Below are positions 28,748 to 38,735 of a DNA stretch of 64,000 bases, piece after piece. The notes below the pieces were generated by a model. It saw nothing but the letters and a program-made list of their open reading frames with translations, was not told the origin of the DNA and did not search any database. Every line of letters starts with the position of its first letter. Position 1 is the first letter of the stretch. The DNA is taken from positions 47,601 to 111,600 of the forward strand of contig NZ_LAZU01000001.1 of assembly GCF_000987955.1 (NCBI RefSeq), read 5' to 3'. Origin of the DNA: Paenibacillus sp. DMB20. GTDB taxonomy: Bacteria > Bacillota > Bacilli > Paenibacillales > Paenibacillaceae. A program made the position numbers and the translations under genes.

Positions 28748-29551
28748 TCATTCTCCTTAATTTCTTCTTTCTTTCGGAAAAGCGTACCTGCTTTCAACAT
28801 CATCCAGGATATGATTAATACGATGACGAAGTAAGCAATAACGATAGCGCTTGAAACGTGACCGCTCTCATTCATGCGCCGTATCAAATAAATTTGGATC
28901 GTTTCATAATAACCCCCAACAAGGAAATTGGCCAGTACGAATTCGCCGATCAAGATGGAAAACGACAAAAGGGCTGAAACAAGAATACCGGTCATGATGT
29001 TGGGGATGACGATCAGCTTGAAGGCCTTGATTTTGCTGGCCCCGAGCACTTCAGCGGCTTCCATCAGCTTTCTGGCATCAATAGTGCGCAAGCTGTTTCG
29101 TATGCCTTGATACATGTAAGGAAGCACAAGCACGTAATAGGCGCCAACCAGGATCCAGATCGTCCCGGACAAAACAATAGGTCCGCTTGAGTACACTTTG
29201 ATCAATCCGACGGCTGCTACAACGCCTGGAACTGCGAACGGAATCATCGTAAGAACTTGCAAGAAGCGCTCAAGTTTCGGCATATACATGAAAATGGCAA
29301 ATACGGCCATCGCCATCGTAACGATGCTAAGTGCAAGAGCAATGAAGGATACGAGAAGAGTTCGTCCGACAGCTTCCAGGAAACGGGAGTCCGAAAACAG
29401 TTCTTTGTACCATCCGAACGTGTATGATTCCGGAAGGATTGTACGATGCCATTCATCCGCAATCGAATACATAAACGTCGCCGCCAAGGGCAGAATAAGA
29501 TACAAAAAAAGTGGCAATAACGACAACAATAGGTATCCATTTTCTTTTCAT
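28744..29551 (-). CDS. ABC transporter permease 2, PotC/PhnV type (one frameshift)
   Basis: About 269-residue membrane permease with six predicted helices. The conserved EAA loop is LMEAAEVLGASKIKAFKLIVIP. A7 at 29504-29510 contains one extra base; removing it joins the N-terminus MKRKWIPIVVVIATF to LYLILPLAATFMYS. The true ATG is at 29551 and overlaps the stop of permease 1 by ATGA. It pairs with permease 1 to form the channel of the importer. Confidence 0.9.
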
Positions 29552-30396
29552 TTCAAATCTCTCCTGAACCGGCTCATCATGCGCTCGTTGCACCACATGG
29601 CTCCTACCATCATCAGCCCCAAAATCACAGCCAGAGCGCTGCCCAATTGCGGCTGGGAGGCTACGTCTCCGGCTACAAGGGAACCGATGCGGATCGGAAC
29701 CAAGTTGTAGTTGCTGCCTACCAAGGCGTAAGCCGTTGCGTAAGCGCCCATCGCATTGGCGATCAAAATGCTGAAGGTCCCGACGATGCTGGGCAGCATG
29801 ACCGGAAGCCCAATATGCCGCCAAAATCGCAATGAAGAAGCTCCTAGCAATGCGGCCGATTCGCGCCAGTTTTTTTTGGATGCCGGAATAGACTGGGAAA
29901 AGCAGCAAAATAGCCAAAGGAACCTGAAAATAAACGTATACGATCACAAGACCGCTCCAGCTGTATAGATCAAAAGCTTCCGTTATATTCCATCCCCATT
30001 CCTTGAACAGGAGCGTGGCCAATCCGCTGTTGCCCAATAAAATCATGTAAGCAAAAGCAAGCGGCACCCCGGAAAAGTTTGACGTCAAATTGGAGAGTGT
30101 GATCATGAAGGATTGCACTTTTTTCGGCATTCGCGTAATCGAATAAGACGCCACGAGTGCAATGGCAATGCCGATACAGCTGGAATAAAGGGAAATTTGC
30201 AGGCTGTTTAACATGCCTTTCGAGTAATAAGGATTTGTCAAAGCCGTTTTATACTGCTCGAACGTATACCTCATGCCGTCTCGGACAGGAAGCTGTCATG
30301 GATCATAGCGATCAATGGCAGTACCATGAATCCGACGACGAGCAGGGCAAACGGAAGCAGCGAAGCCATGACAAACAGCATGGACTTGCGATTCAT
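29548..30396 (-). CDS. ABC transporter permease 1, PotB/PhnU type (two frameshifts)
   Basis: About 282-residue permease. Three frames together give MNRKSMLFVMASLLPFALL, then GMRYTFEQYKTALTNPYYS, then the EAA-loop region NWRESAALLGASSLRFWRH. A base is missing at CC 30275-30276, and one is extra at T8 29870-29877. The ATG at 30396 is preceded by GGGGGG at eight bases. Gene order (binding protein, two permeases, ATPase) is that of spermidine, iron and aminoethylphosphonate importers. Confidence 0.88.
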
Positions 30397-30439
30397 TCGG
30401 ATGACCCCCCACATATCTTTTCATGCGGATTTGAGCGGA

Positions 30440-31545
30440 TTAGTTCATTTTGACCAGTACTTGCTCTTGCCACAGCTTCGGCAGTTCTTTGGATGTTTCT
30501 CCCCATGCGGCGTAATCCTTGATCGGTTTGGCATTCTTGTACTGTTCGGAAGGAATCAGCTTCTTGGCAACTTCGTCCGGCAGTTTCACGTCTTCCCGAA
30601 TCGGGCGGGCGTAACCTTTGGCCAGGTTGATCTGCCCTTCGTCGCTCAATATAACTCGCGAGCAAGCTTCGCTGCGTTAGGATGCGGCGCATATTTGTTG
30701 ATAATGGTCGCATACCCGCTGGCGACACTGCCTTCCTGCAGAATGCTCACTTCAAAGCGATCCGGATCGATCTGGTCGCGGTAACCTAGAGCGTTAAAAT
30801 CCCACAGCAGCGCAACGGATACTTCCCCTTTTTCCAAAACCCCTGTGTTTATTTCCAATGTGGACAATCTATTCTGGTCGGCCAATTTCGCGAAAAAGTC
30901 CAAACCCGGTTGAATGTTGGCCTCGTTTCCACCATGCGCGATGGCTGCCGCCAGTACGCCCATTTGGGCTTGCGTTCCTTTGGTTACGTCCGTTATTGAC
31001 ACTTTATAGTCTCCGGTTAACAGGTCATTCCATGTTTTGGGCGGATTTTTCACCTGTGATTTGTCGGTCATGACTGCAATCGTACCTTGGTAGCCAACCA
31101 CCCAGTGCCCGTCCTTGTCCTTCGCCCAGTCCGGGATGTTTTCCCAGTGAGTAGGCTTATAAGGCATCGTAACGCCTTTATCCTTGGCGATTGGTCCGAA
31201 CGATATCCCTACATCCCCGATATCCGCCGTCGGATTATTTTTCTCAGCTTCGAATTTGGCGATTTCTTCTGCACTGGATAAATCGGTATCCGAGTGGGAT
31301 AGTCCATATTTGCCTGCAATATCATCCCATGTTTCCTTCCAGTTTGCCCAGTTGTCAGGCATACCGACACTAACGACCTTTCCTTCCTGCTTGGCCTGCT
31401 TCTCGATCTCCCCAAGTGTCAGTTCCTTTACTGGCGCCGAATTGTCTTCGGGTACGGAAGCAGCTTGCTTCCCGGAGCTGCATGCTGTGATTCCTAAAGC
31501 CATTATGCTAATTAGCAGCGCGGCTTTCCAAGATCGTTTTTTCAT
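30440..31545 (-). CDS. Extracellular solute-binding lipoprotein, family 1 type (one frameshift)
   Basis: About 368-residue binding protein of the importer. A signal peptide ends in a lipobox ITAC (Cys about residue 22), followed by a type II periplasmic-binding fold: VVSVGMPDNWANWKETW, then GYQGTIAVMTDKSQVKNPPKTW typical of Fe/spermidine/phosphonate binders. One base is missing near 30653 (TT for TTT); restoring it joins KLAREFI to LSDEGQINLAKG. GGAGGAG lies before the ATG at 31545. It is the first gene of the seven-gene operon. Confidence 0.88.
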
Positions 31546-31661
31546 ATCAGTTCTCCTCCACTATTTGCTAATTTTTGCGTTTATGTTGTTATTCGGCTTG
31601 TTTTTATTGTAGAACCGCAATATTAACCACATATCAACGGAGTGTAAAAGTCTTGTAAAGG

Positions 31662-31695
31662 AAAATCGGCCCCCGCAGTCACTGCGAGGGCCGAT
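31662..31695 (-). terminator. Terminator after selO
   Basis: A 14-bp stem pairs 31665-31678 with 31682-31695 (ATCGGCCC and GGGCCGAT outer parts) around a three-base loop, followed on the minus strand by TTTTCC. It lies about 145 nt beyond the selO stop; the 140 nt between hold no gene. Confidence 0.85.
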
Positions 31696-31838
31696 GCATT
31701 ACATTTGGATTCGACAAACCAACATCATATTTTAAAGCCTCAAATCCTATGTTTACAGTTTCGTTGCATCATCTCATTGCAAAGGTACTTTTCATCAGTG
31801 GTCCTGTTCTTTTTCTTTGCCTCGAGACCTCCCGTTGT

Positions 31839-33315
31839 TCAGGTGCCGCAAAAGGTCTGGTAAGGCCGAGCGGATGGCTCGGGCGGTGCACAGTATTCCT
31901 CCTGCTCGGCGGAATGCGCGTAAGGCACCGAAAGCATGTGAAGAAGCCGGTCCATTACGCTATAGTCTCCTTGCGCAACCGCGGCATCAAGTGCCTCTTC
32001 TACCCGGTGGTTGCGCGGAATCACCGCCGGATTGCTGCTTCGCATCAACTGCTTCGAGTCGGCTGATGATTCCTGCTGCCTGCCCAGTCTCGCCTGCCAC
32101 TGCTCATGCCACTGAGTATATTCGGAGGTGCCGAACAAAGTTGAATCCTCCGGTTTATCGAAGGTTAAAACGCGAAAAGTATTGGTGTAGTCCGCACGAT
32201 ACTTCTGCATCATGCCGAGAAGGCCATGAATCAGGGCTTCATCCTGCTGCTCATCGTTGAAAATCCCCAGTTTGGCTCTCATTCCCCCAAGCCAATTGCG
32301 GTGGAACAATTCGGCAAAATCAGAAATCGCATCCTCGGCAAGTTTAACTGCCTGCTCCTCGTCGTCATGTATCAGCGGCAATAGGGTTTCAGCAAATCTC
32401 GCAAGATTCCAAGCGGCAATCTCAGGCTGATTGCCATAGGCATAACGGCCTTGTACGTCGATGGAGCTGAAAACCGTTCCTTGGTTAAAGGTATCCATGA
32501 AGGCGCAGGGACCGTAATCAATGGTCTCCCCGCTCAGGGCCATGTTGTCCGTATTCATCACCCCGTGAATAAAGCCAACGAGCTGCCATTTGGAAATCAG
32601 ATCGGCCTGACGCTTGATGACTTCCTGCAAAAGAGACAAATAACGGTTCGGTTCAGGATCAACCTCCGGATAATGCCTGAGCAGCGTGTAATCCGCCAGA
32701 GCCCGAAGATCTTCGGCAGAGCCCCACTTTGAAACGTACTGGAAGGTGCCTACGCGGATATGGCTGGCCGCCACGCGGGTTAAAACGGCTCCGGGCAGCT
32801 CCGTTTCGCGGAAGACGGGCTCACCGGTTGCCGCAACCGCCAGACTGCGAGTGGTCGGTATGCCAAGGGCGAACATGGCTTCGCTGATGATGTACTCGCG
32901 CAGCATCGGTCCAAGCGCCGCACGCCCATCCCCCCGGCGGGAGTATGGCGTTCGGCCCGATCCCTTTAGCTGAATATCCGCCCGATCCCCCCGGGGAGTG
33001 ACTTGTTCTCCTAGCAGCAGGGCCCGGCCGTCCCCCAGCATGGTAAAATAGCCAAATTGATGACCCGCATAAGCCTGTGCCAGCGGCAGAGCTCCTTCGG
33101 GAATACGGTTGCCCGCCAGTACGGCAATACCTTCAGGATTTCGCAGGGCGTCGGCGTTCAATCCCAGAGAGCCTGCCAACCGCTCATTAAGAATAATCAG
33201 CTCCGGCGAACGGACAGGCGTTGGTTGAAGCTCGGTATAAAACATTTTTTGGAAGCCGGGCGTAGCTATTGTCGAAGTTCCATCCGGTATCGGTTGTTGC
33301 GTTCTTCTCTGTCAT
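31839..33315 (-). CDS. selO: Protein adenylyltransferase SelO/YdiU (one frameshift)
   Basis: About 491-residue pseudokinase-fold enzyme that AMPylates proteins. Conserved stretches are [17 protein letters not shown], the nucleotide-binding [17 protein letters not shown], and [19 protein letters not shown] (metal-binding Asn-Asp pair). The C-terminus ends YQTFCGT; the Cys occupies the place of selenocysteine in eukaryotic SelO. T6 at 33245-33250 has one extra base, splitting the N-terminal [21 protein letters not shown] from [11 protein letters not shown]. The ATG at 33315 has AAGGAG at good spacing. Shares a divergent region with cls. Confidence 0.92.
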
Positions 33316-33670
33316 CGTATCTCCTTCTTTATTACATGTCTTTTTTTCTTATTTTCTTATTGCAATAGGTCCAATCTTTATTTTCCCCAGACCACCTGCA
33401 TTTATCAGTCTAAACTGCACAACTGGATTCGGCATTCGGATAGCAGACGGAAATTGAATATTGTTTGCTTTGAAAGGTTAGATTATTGTCGTTGACTCTC
33501 CTGGTGGAGGGTTAATCCAAAAGACGGAAACGGCATCGTGATGACCGATGTTTCATCTTGGGCTGCGGAGTTACATGTTATGTTGCATAAGCTCTAACGA
33601 ACCCGACCCTGCTTCGCTGAAAAAAAGCACGGATCCCTTTTCGATTGTAGAAGGAATGCAAGGGTAACCC
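33316..33670. other. Divergent selO-cls intergenic region
   Basis: 355 bp between the start of selO (minus) and cls (plus). It holds the selO ribosome site, an AT-rich stretch, a MerR-type dyad at 33492-33512 and the cls ribosome site. No convincing gene was found in any frame, though 33520-33595 has a short coding-like stretch without start or family match. Confidence 0.6.
33492..33512 (+). promoter_or_regulatory. MerR-type operator-like dyad
   Basis: TTGACT (33492-33497) overlaps the dyad ACTCTCC-TGGT-GGAGGGT (33495-33512), the form seen in promoters controlled by MerR family regulators (TTGACTCTCC...GGAGGGT). No MerR gene is adjacent. A -10 element at the usual 19-nt spacing is not clear, so the site may be decayed. 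It faces cls. Confidence 0.35.
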
Positions 33671-35116
33671 ATGCCCTTTCAAGGAGGCGAAATTGAACAA
33701 TTGCTTTGGATCATGTTGGCTCTCTTGTTGTTTGTCGTCCAAATTGCATTTGTAATCTACTTCGAATATGAACGTCCCGAAAAAGCGATGGTTTGGCTCA
33801 GCATCTTATTCCTCTTTCCCCTAGCCGGTTTCCTGCTGTATTATTTTATGGCGAAAGAATACCTGCATCCCCCTGCTCTTCAACGGAAAGAACGTTTATA
33901 TTGGGACCAATTCAAGGCCGACCTCAATGACCGGTGCAGACAGCGAATACTTGAGGATAAGCATGGGGAAATGATTGTTCAGGACAATATGGTACACGCA
34001 TTGCTCAAAAATCTGCCAGGCCCCCCCATTACCACCCGTAATGAAACAACGGTATTCGCTGACGGCGGCCAAGCCTTTGAAGCGATATTGGATTCGCTTG
34101 CCGCAGCCAAGCATCATATCCATATTGAATTTTACATCATCCGGGACGACCGTCTCGGTACCCGATTTGAGCAATTGTTGATTCAGAAAGCAAAGGAAGG
34201 CGTAAAAGTACGAATTTTATATGACGGGATCGGGAGCCGTCGGTTGAGTAAAGCTTTTTTGAACCGGTTGAACGATGCCGGCGTTGAAACGGGATGCTTT
34301 TTTCCCCTATTCGCTTCATTCATCGAAAAGAGGCTAAATTATCGAAATCACCGTAAAATCGTGGTTGTGGACGGCAAAATAGGCTTTTTCGGCGGCTTGA
34401 ACATAGGCGATGAATATTTGGGCGAGAATCCGAAAATCGGCTACTGGCGCGACACCCATTTCAGCATTGAAGGCGATGCGGTATTATGGATCCAATATAC
34501 ATTTTTGACTGATTGGCACTTGGTCAAAGGGCAAATCATAACCGATCCCGTCTATTATCCCATACAGAAAAGTGCAGGAAAAGAATTTGTGCAAATCGTA
34601 AAAAGCGGTCCGGATGAAAAGATTCTGGATCTTATTTTCTCGCTCATTGTATCGGCAAGGGAACGGATATATATCGAAACGCCTTATTTTATTCCCGATC
34701 GCAGCGTCTTATTGGCTCTTAGAACGGCTGCCATCAGGGGAGTCGACGTTCGTGTCATTATACCGGCCCTTCCTGACAAGAATCTTGTCCATTACGCCGC
34801 TTTATCCTATGTCCGGGAGTTGTTGCAGGCGGGAGTTCGGTTTTATACCTATCAAAACGGGTTCATTCATGCCAAAGTGATTATCTCCGATGGATTGGCA
34901 TGCTCCGGCAGCGCCAATATGGATATACGCAGCTTCTGTAACCAATTCGAAATTAATGCGATCTTTTATGACGGGACGGTCGTCGATCGCCTGGTACAGG
35001 ATTTTTACCGCGATCTTGGCACAAGCAATGAACTCCTGCTGTCCGCATTCGATAAACAGGGCAATCTTCAAAAAACGATGGAAGTATTCGCCAGGTTGCT
35101 CTCCCCATTATTCTAG
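33671..35116 (+). CDS. cls: Cardiolipin synthase
   Basis: 481-residue phospholipase-D superfamily enzyme joining two phosphatidylglycerols into cardiolipin at the membrane. Two N-terminal membrane segments (about 8-28 and 39-60) precede two HKD motifs, HRKIVVVDGKIGFFGG (about residues 225-240) and HAKVIISDGLACSGSANMD (about 398-416). The ATG at 33671 has AAGGG six bases before it. A second AAGGAGG just inside the gene could serve an ATT codon at 33692, which is less likely. The gene is intact and the only minus-to-plus switch in this part of the window. Confidence 0.94.
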   Translation: MPFQGGEIEQLLWIMLALLLFVVQIAFVIYFEYERPEKAMVWLSILFLFPLAGFLLYYFMAKEYLHPPALQRKERLYWDQFKADLNDRCRQRILEDKHGEMIVQDNMVHALLKNLPGPPITTRNETTVFADGGQAFEAILDSLAAAKHHIHIEFYIIRDDRLGTRFEQLLIQKAKEGVKVRILYDGIGSRRLSKAFLNRLNDAGVETGCFFPLFASFIEKRLNYRNHRKIVVVDGKIGFFGGLNIGDEYLGENPKIGYWRDTHFSIEGDAVLWIQYTFLTDWHLVKGQIITDPVYYPIQKSAGKEFVQIVKSGPDEKILDLIFSLIVSARERIYIETPYFIPDRSVLLALRTAAIRGVDVRVIIPALPDKNLVHYAALSYVRELLQAGVRFYTYQNGFIHAKVIISDGLACSGSANMDIRSFCNQFEINAIFYDGTVVDRLVQDFYRDLGTSNELLLSAFDKQGNLQKTMEVFARLLSPLF

Positions 35117-35135
35117 GACCCTTAACCGGAGTGCT

Positions 35136-35324
35136 ATCGTGAACCGTGGCAACCGATTGCCCCGCCGAACGAGCCGCTGCCACAGCCAAAGGATCGTTAG
35201 TCTCACGTGCAGAAGCAGAAGCATGGGCATTGAACGCGTATTTCACGCTTCGGCTACCCCTGTTTTTCCATTCACCCGTTTGACGACCCGCTTCTATGGC
35301 TATTCTCGGTCTGTCATCCTGCGG
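35136..35324 (-). pseudogene. Imm-5-like putative immunity protein relic
   Basis: Minus strand from 35324 reads PQDDRPRIAIEAGRQ, then after one extra base VNGKTGVAEA, then after one missing base VKYAFNAHASASARETNDPL and AVAAARSAGQSVATVH. This pattern (DDRPR, AEA-AFAAHA-AR, DP-AAARAAGHA-ATAH) is that of the Imm-5-like putative immunity protein family. Upstream sequence is decayed with stops, and the C-terminus is lost at the cls end. It is a fragment squeezed between cls and the serine hydrolase. Confidence 0.6.
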
Positions 35325-35414
35325 ATTTCATCAATATTCAAAATTCACGTCTTCACAAAAAATACGATGTTTCACATGTTCTGTTCGGAATTTGTGTCGC
35401 CAAAAATTGTGCTA

Positions 35415-36796
35415 TTACACAATCTTTGGTGCGGCGCGCATGCCCATGTAGCAATATACCGAACCGTCCGACAGCGTGGAGAAAATGACGGGAATCCAGT
35501 CCTGGCCGGAACACGCCCCGACAAACACCTCCTCCGCCACCGGTATAAGTTCGATTTCCAGCGGCGGCGGAGGGGCTTGCCTGCCGTCGAAGATTTCGTA
35601 TACCAAACGCAGCGTTCCGTTACGCTCTGTGACGGTCATGACGACTCCTTCGCGTTTGTAGGTACCAATGAACGGCATAATATCAACAATCGGTGGCTTC
35701 GTCGGCGGTTCAAAGGCTGCATCCGGCGTTCTTGTGCCTGCCAATTCCTCAAAAAGTTCCCTGAAAAGTATCGACTGAAGCAAATCCGTACTCCCTCCGT
35801 TGGTTAACAAGGCGACGGCCACGCCGCTCCCGGGAACGGCACGCAAATACCCGTTCTGCCCGATCGTAGCGCCGTCGTGCCCTATCACGGAGACACCGTT
35901 CCAGTCGTATATCATCCAACCGAGCCCCCATCCTTCGTTGCCGGACGTCCACTTGTCAGGAGTTTCGGCCGTAAGACGTTGCATGGCGGCGGCGCGTCTC
36001 AGAAGTCAACACGCGAGTACCTTCGGACGCTACGCCGCCGTTTAGATGCATCTGGGCCAACCGGACGAGGTCGGCAGCCGTAGAGCACAGAACACTGCCG
36101 CTGGGACCTGAAGAACGCGGCAATAGGTTCCAGAATGGGGTCGGCTCAGGAATTTGGCCTTCCCCGCCCCCCCAAGTGCCCCATAGCAGCCCGAAACCGC
36201 AACACTTCTTCAGGAAGCGTCACCGTACAGGCGAGTCCAACCGGGGCGAGAACCCGGTCCCTTAAGGCATCATCCCAAGTCTGGCCCGTAACGACCTCAA
36301 CGATACGGCCCAATAGGTTGTATCCCACGCTGCTGTACGAAACGACCGTCCCGGGCGAGCTTTCCAGCCTGAGTTCTTCGCAGGCCTTAGTGTAACGGGT
36401 TAAGCAGTCATCGCCGCGACCGGTGTCGATTATAAAATCGCTGGTTAGACCGCTGGTGTGGCTGAGCAATTGACGAATCGTTACCGCTTCCGTTCCGGGG
36501 ACCGTAAACTCCGGAAGAACATCCCTCACTGTTGCTTCCAAATCCAGCACTCCCGAATCGACCAACTGCATTACCAGGGTAGCCGTATATACTTTAGTAA
36601 TCGAGCCGACCTGAAACAACGAATCGCTTGTTGCCTCTACGCCCGTCCCCCTGTGTAGAAGGCCGCTGGCTAATTCGTGAATCTCCCCATTAACGAGCAC
36701 GGCGAGTGAGACTCCCGGTACGTGATGGGCCTTTCGCAACCCGTCCAGTCTCTTTTGCCAGCGATCTAGTTTGAAGGTATGCGTTGTAGTTTTCAT
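35415..36796 (-). CDS. Beta-lactamase-type serine hydrolase (two frameshifts)
   Basis: About 460-residue class C beta-lactamase-fold hydrolase. SxxK is SITK (Ser65) and the second motif region is YSSVGYN near 154-160, where the usual YSN is YSS. A third region is VIGHDGATIGQNGYL, and a C-terminal lipocalin-like domain follows. Extra bases at C7 36167-36173 and in a GC-rich stretch near 35991-35997 split it; repair gives LGGGEGQIPEPTPFW and LTSE-AAAMQRLTAE. No signal peptide is seen. The ATG at 36796 fits GGAGG. A direct repeat matching that before the adjacent response regulator is upstream at 36883-36901. Confidence 0.85.
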
Positions 36797-36868
36797 ATCC
36801 ATTTCCTCCGTAATCAATCGAATGGTTTGAAGGTGTTTCATCACGATGTAATTCTTATTTCATGTCAA

Positions 36869-36901
36869 ATGATACAGCCCTTTTTTAAACTGAATGTAAA
36901 C
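36869..36901 (-). promoter_or_regulatory. Candidate response-regulator box and -10 of the serine hydrolase
   Basis: Minus strand GTTTACATTCA followed directly by GTTTAAAAAAG gives two half-sites with an 11-nt period (36883-36901). TATCAT (36869-36874) lies 16 nt from the start of the second half-site. The arrangement matches that upstream of the response regulator at 38736-38769, and is typical of OmpR/PhoB-type activated promoters. Confidence 0.6.
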
Positions 36902-36909
36902 CGGAACAG

Positions 36910-36950
36910 AAAAAAAACAACCTCAAATGCTATCCATAGCGAAGTTGTTT
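36910..36950 (-). terminator. Terminator after the histidine kinase
   Basis: AAACAAC and GTTGTTT (36916-36922 with 36944-36950) plus an inner GCTAT/ATAGC form a two-tier hairpin, with eight T downstream on the minus strand. It lies 16 nt past the kinase stop and just upstream of the hydrolase promoter box. Confidence 0.75.
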
Positions 36951-36965
36951 TAACCAAGCGCAAAC

Positions 36966-38024
36966 TTATGTTTTATATTCCAATCCGTTCGGCAGGGATA
37001 CGGTAAATGTCGTGCCTGCGCCCAATTTGCTCTGCACATCTATGGTCCCGTGATGAAGGTCAACCATCTTTTTGACGATGGAAAGTCCTAAACCGCTGCC
37101 TCTCATGGCGGGTGTCCGAGATTTATCCGATTTATAAAATCGCTCGAAAACGCGTTTCCGGTCTTCCTCTGCAATACCTATTCCCGTATCGGTTATTTTG
37201 AACACTAATACGTCACCCTGCTGGTACAACTCTATTTTGACGTTTCCGCCTTCCGGCGTAAATTTGATGCTGTTATGAATCAAGTTCAACCAGACCTGAT
37301 TCATCATGTCTTCATCGACTTTGATTTCAATTTCGTCCAGAAACACATCCATATGGATGTTCTTTTCTGCCCACTGCGGTTCGCACGCCAGAACGATAAC
37401 CCTTATTTGTTTATCCAAACGGTAAGTTGTTGGTTCAAACTTCATCGTGTCGGTTTCCAGGGAGGCCAGTTTTAATAGGTTATCGCTCAGCTTGGATAGC
37501 CGCATACTTTCAGCTTCGATGATGCTAAGATAGTGCAGCCTGTCTTCAGAGCTCAGCCCGGGATTTCGAAGAGCCTGCGCAAAACCACGGATCGACGTAA
37601 GCGGTGACTGAATTTCATGCGATACATCCGAGATGAATTCCTGCCGCATGTTCTCCATCCTGCTTAATTCCAGCGCCATATGGTTTACGCTGTCGACCAG
37701 CTCGCCGAATGGCCCTAGGCCTTCCGTTTTTTTATCCATGCTTACATTAAAATCTCCTGCTGCGATTTTCTTTTGAGCCATAATGATCGAATCAAATAGA
37801 CCTTTCGTTTGTTTGTCAAAACGTCCCGCAACTTTCATGACGATGGATGCGATGATCAATCCGAGTAGCGAATTAATTATCTGTATCCATAACGCAGAGG
37901 GAAATTGCCCGACTTTAGTATAAATGAAAGAAGTCAGGTAAAAAGCGGCTGAGAAACTTCCGATCAAGAGCATCAGCGCAAGAATAATTCCAAGAATATG
38001 ATGAGCGGTTTCCTTTATTTTCAT
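36966..38024 (-). CDS. Sensor histidine kinase
   Basis: 352-residue membrane kinase. Two transmembrane segments (about 11-33 and 45-66) enclose a very short extracellular loop. A HAMP region (65-120) follows, then a HisKA domain with His136 in DVSHEIQSPLTSI, and a HATPase domain with N-box LIHNSIKF, DTGIGI and GSGLGLSIVK. The small outer loop resembles intramembrane-sensing envelope-stress kinases. A run of seven A at 37727-37733 is in frame. Start overlaps the regulator stop by ATGA. Confidence 0.93.
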   Translation of the reverse strand: MKIKETAHHILGIILALMLLIGSFSAAFYLTSFIYTKVGQFPSALWIQIINSLLGLIIASIVMKVAGRFDKQTKGLFDSIIMAQKKIAAGDFNVSMDKKTEGLGPFGELVDSVNHMALELSRMENMRQEFISDVSHEIQSPLTSIRGFAQALRNPGLSSEDRLHYLSIIEAESMRLSKLSDNLLKLASLETDTMKFEPTTYRLDKQIRVIVLACEPQWAEKNIHMDVFLDEIEIKVDEDMMNQVWLNLIHNSIKFTPEGGNVKIELYQQGDVLVFKITDTGIGIAEEDRKRVFERFYKSDKSRTPAMRGSGLGLSIVKKMVDLHHGTIDVQSKLGAGTTFTVSLPNGLEYKT

Positions 38025-38695
38025 GAGGGCACCTCCAGCCGGTAGCCCAACCCGCGAATGGTTTTGATTTTAAAAGAATGTTCATTGCCCGAAAATCGTT
38101 CCCGCAGCCGATTTACATGTACATCCAACGTTCTTTCGTTTCCTTCAAAATCATAACCCCAGATATCTTCGATCAATTGATCCCGCGAGAACGTTTTGCC
38201 TGGATAACTGGCAAGCTTGAATAATAGCTCGAATTCCTTGAGGGGAAGGGTTATATTCCCGCCGTTTATAATGACTTCATGGGTTTTTTGGTTCATTAAC
38301 AATTCCCCGATTCGGATCGTCTTCGATGCGGCAATTTGATAGCGTTTCAGCAACGCTTTTAACCTAACAACCAATTCCATCGGATCAAAAGGTTTGACCA
38401 AATAGTCATCCGTTCCCAATTGAAACCCTTTGACTTTTTGGCTTGTTTCTCCTTTTACCGTTAGCATAAGCAGGGGGATATCATAATGCTTTCGCAATTC
38501 GGCACATAATTGCCAACCATCCATATTCGGCATCATGACATCGAAAACGGCCATGTCTATTTTCACCCTCTCAAGCTTCAAAAGCGCATCTGCGCCATCT
38601 GACGCTTCAACGACGTCAAAACCTTCATTCCGCAAAAATACGCCAACCAGCTCGCGGATGTGCGGGTCATCGTCAACAACAAGTATTCTAATCAT
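38021..38695 (-). CDS. OmpR/PhoB-family response regulator
   Basis: 224-residue regulator with a receiver domain (acidic pair DDD at 8-10, phospho-acceptor Asp52 in VFDVMMP, Lys near 103 in VKPFDP) and a winged-helix output domain ending IKTIRGLGYRLE. The ATG at 38695 (MIRILVV) is chosen over upstream codons because AGGAG precedes it. Coupled to the kinase by an ATGA overlap. A direct repeat of 11-nt period at 38751-38769 stands before its own promoter, implying autoregulation. Confidence 0.94.
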   Translation of the reverse strand: MIRILVVDDDPHIRELVGVFLRNEGFDVVEASDGADALLKLERVKIDMAVFDVMMPNMDGWQLCAELRKHYDIPLLMLTVKGETSQKVKGFQLGTDDYLVKPFDPMELVVRLKALLKRYQIAASKTIRIGELLMNQKTHEVIINGGNITLPLKEFELLFKLASYPGKTFSRDQLIEDIWGYDFEGNERTLDVHVNRLRERFSGNEHSFKIKTIRGLGYRLEVPS

Positions 38696-38735
38696 CAGTT
38701 TATCAACTCCTTTCTCAGCAAAATGTCGCAATATG

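Noticed and set aside
31839..31860. Selenocysteine codon in selO
   Set aside because: The position is a Cys codon; no UGA or SECIS-like hairpin is present.
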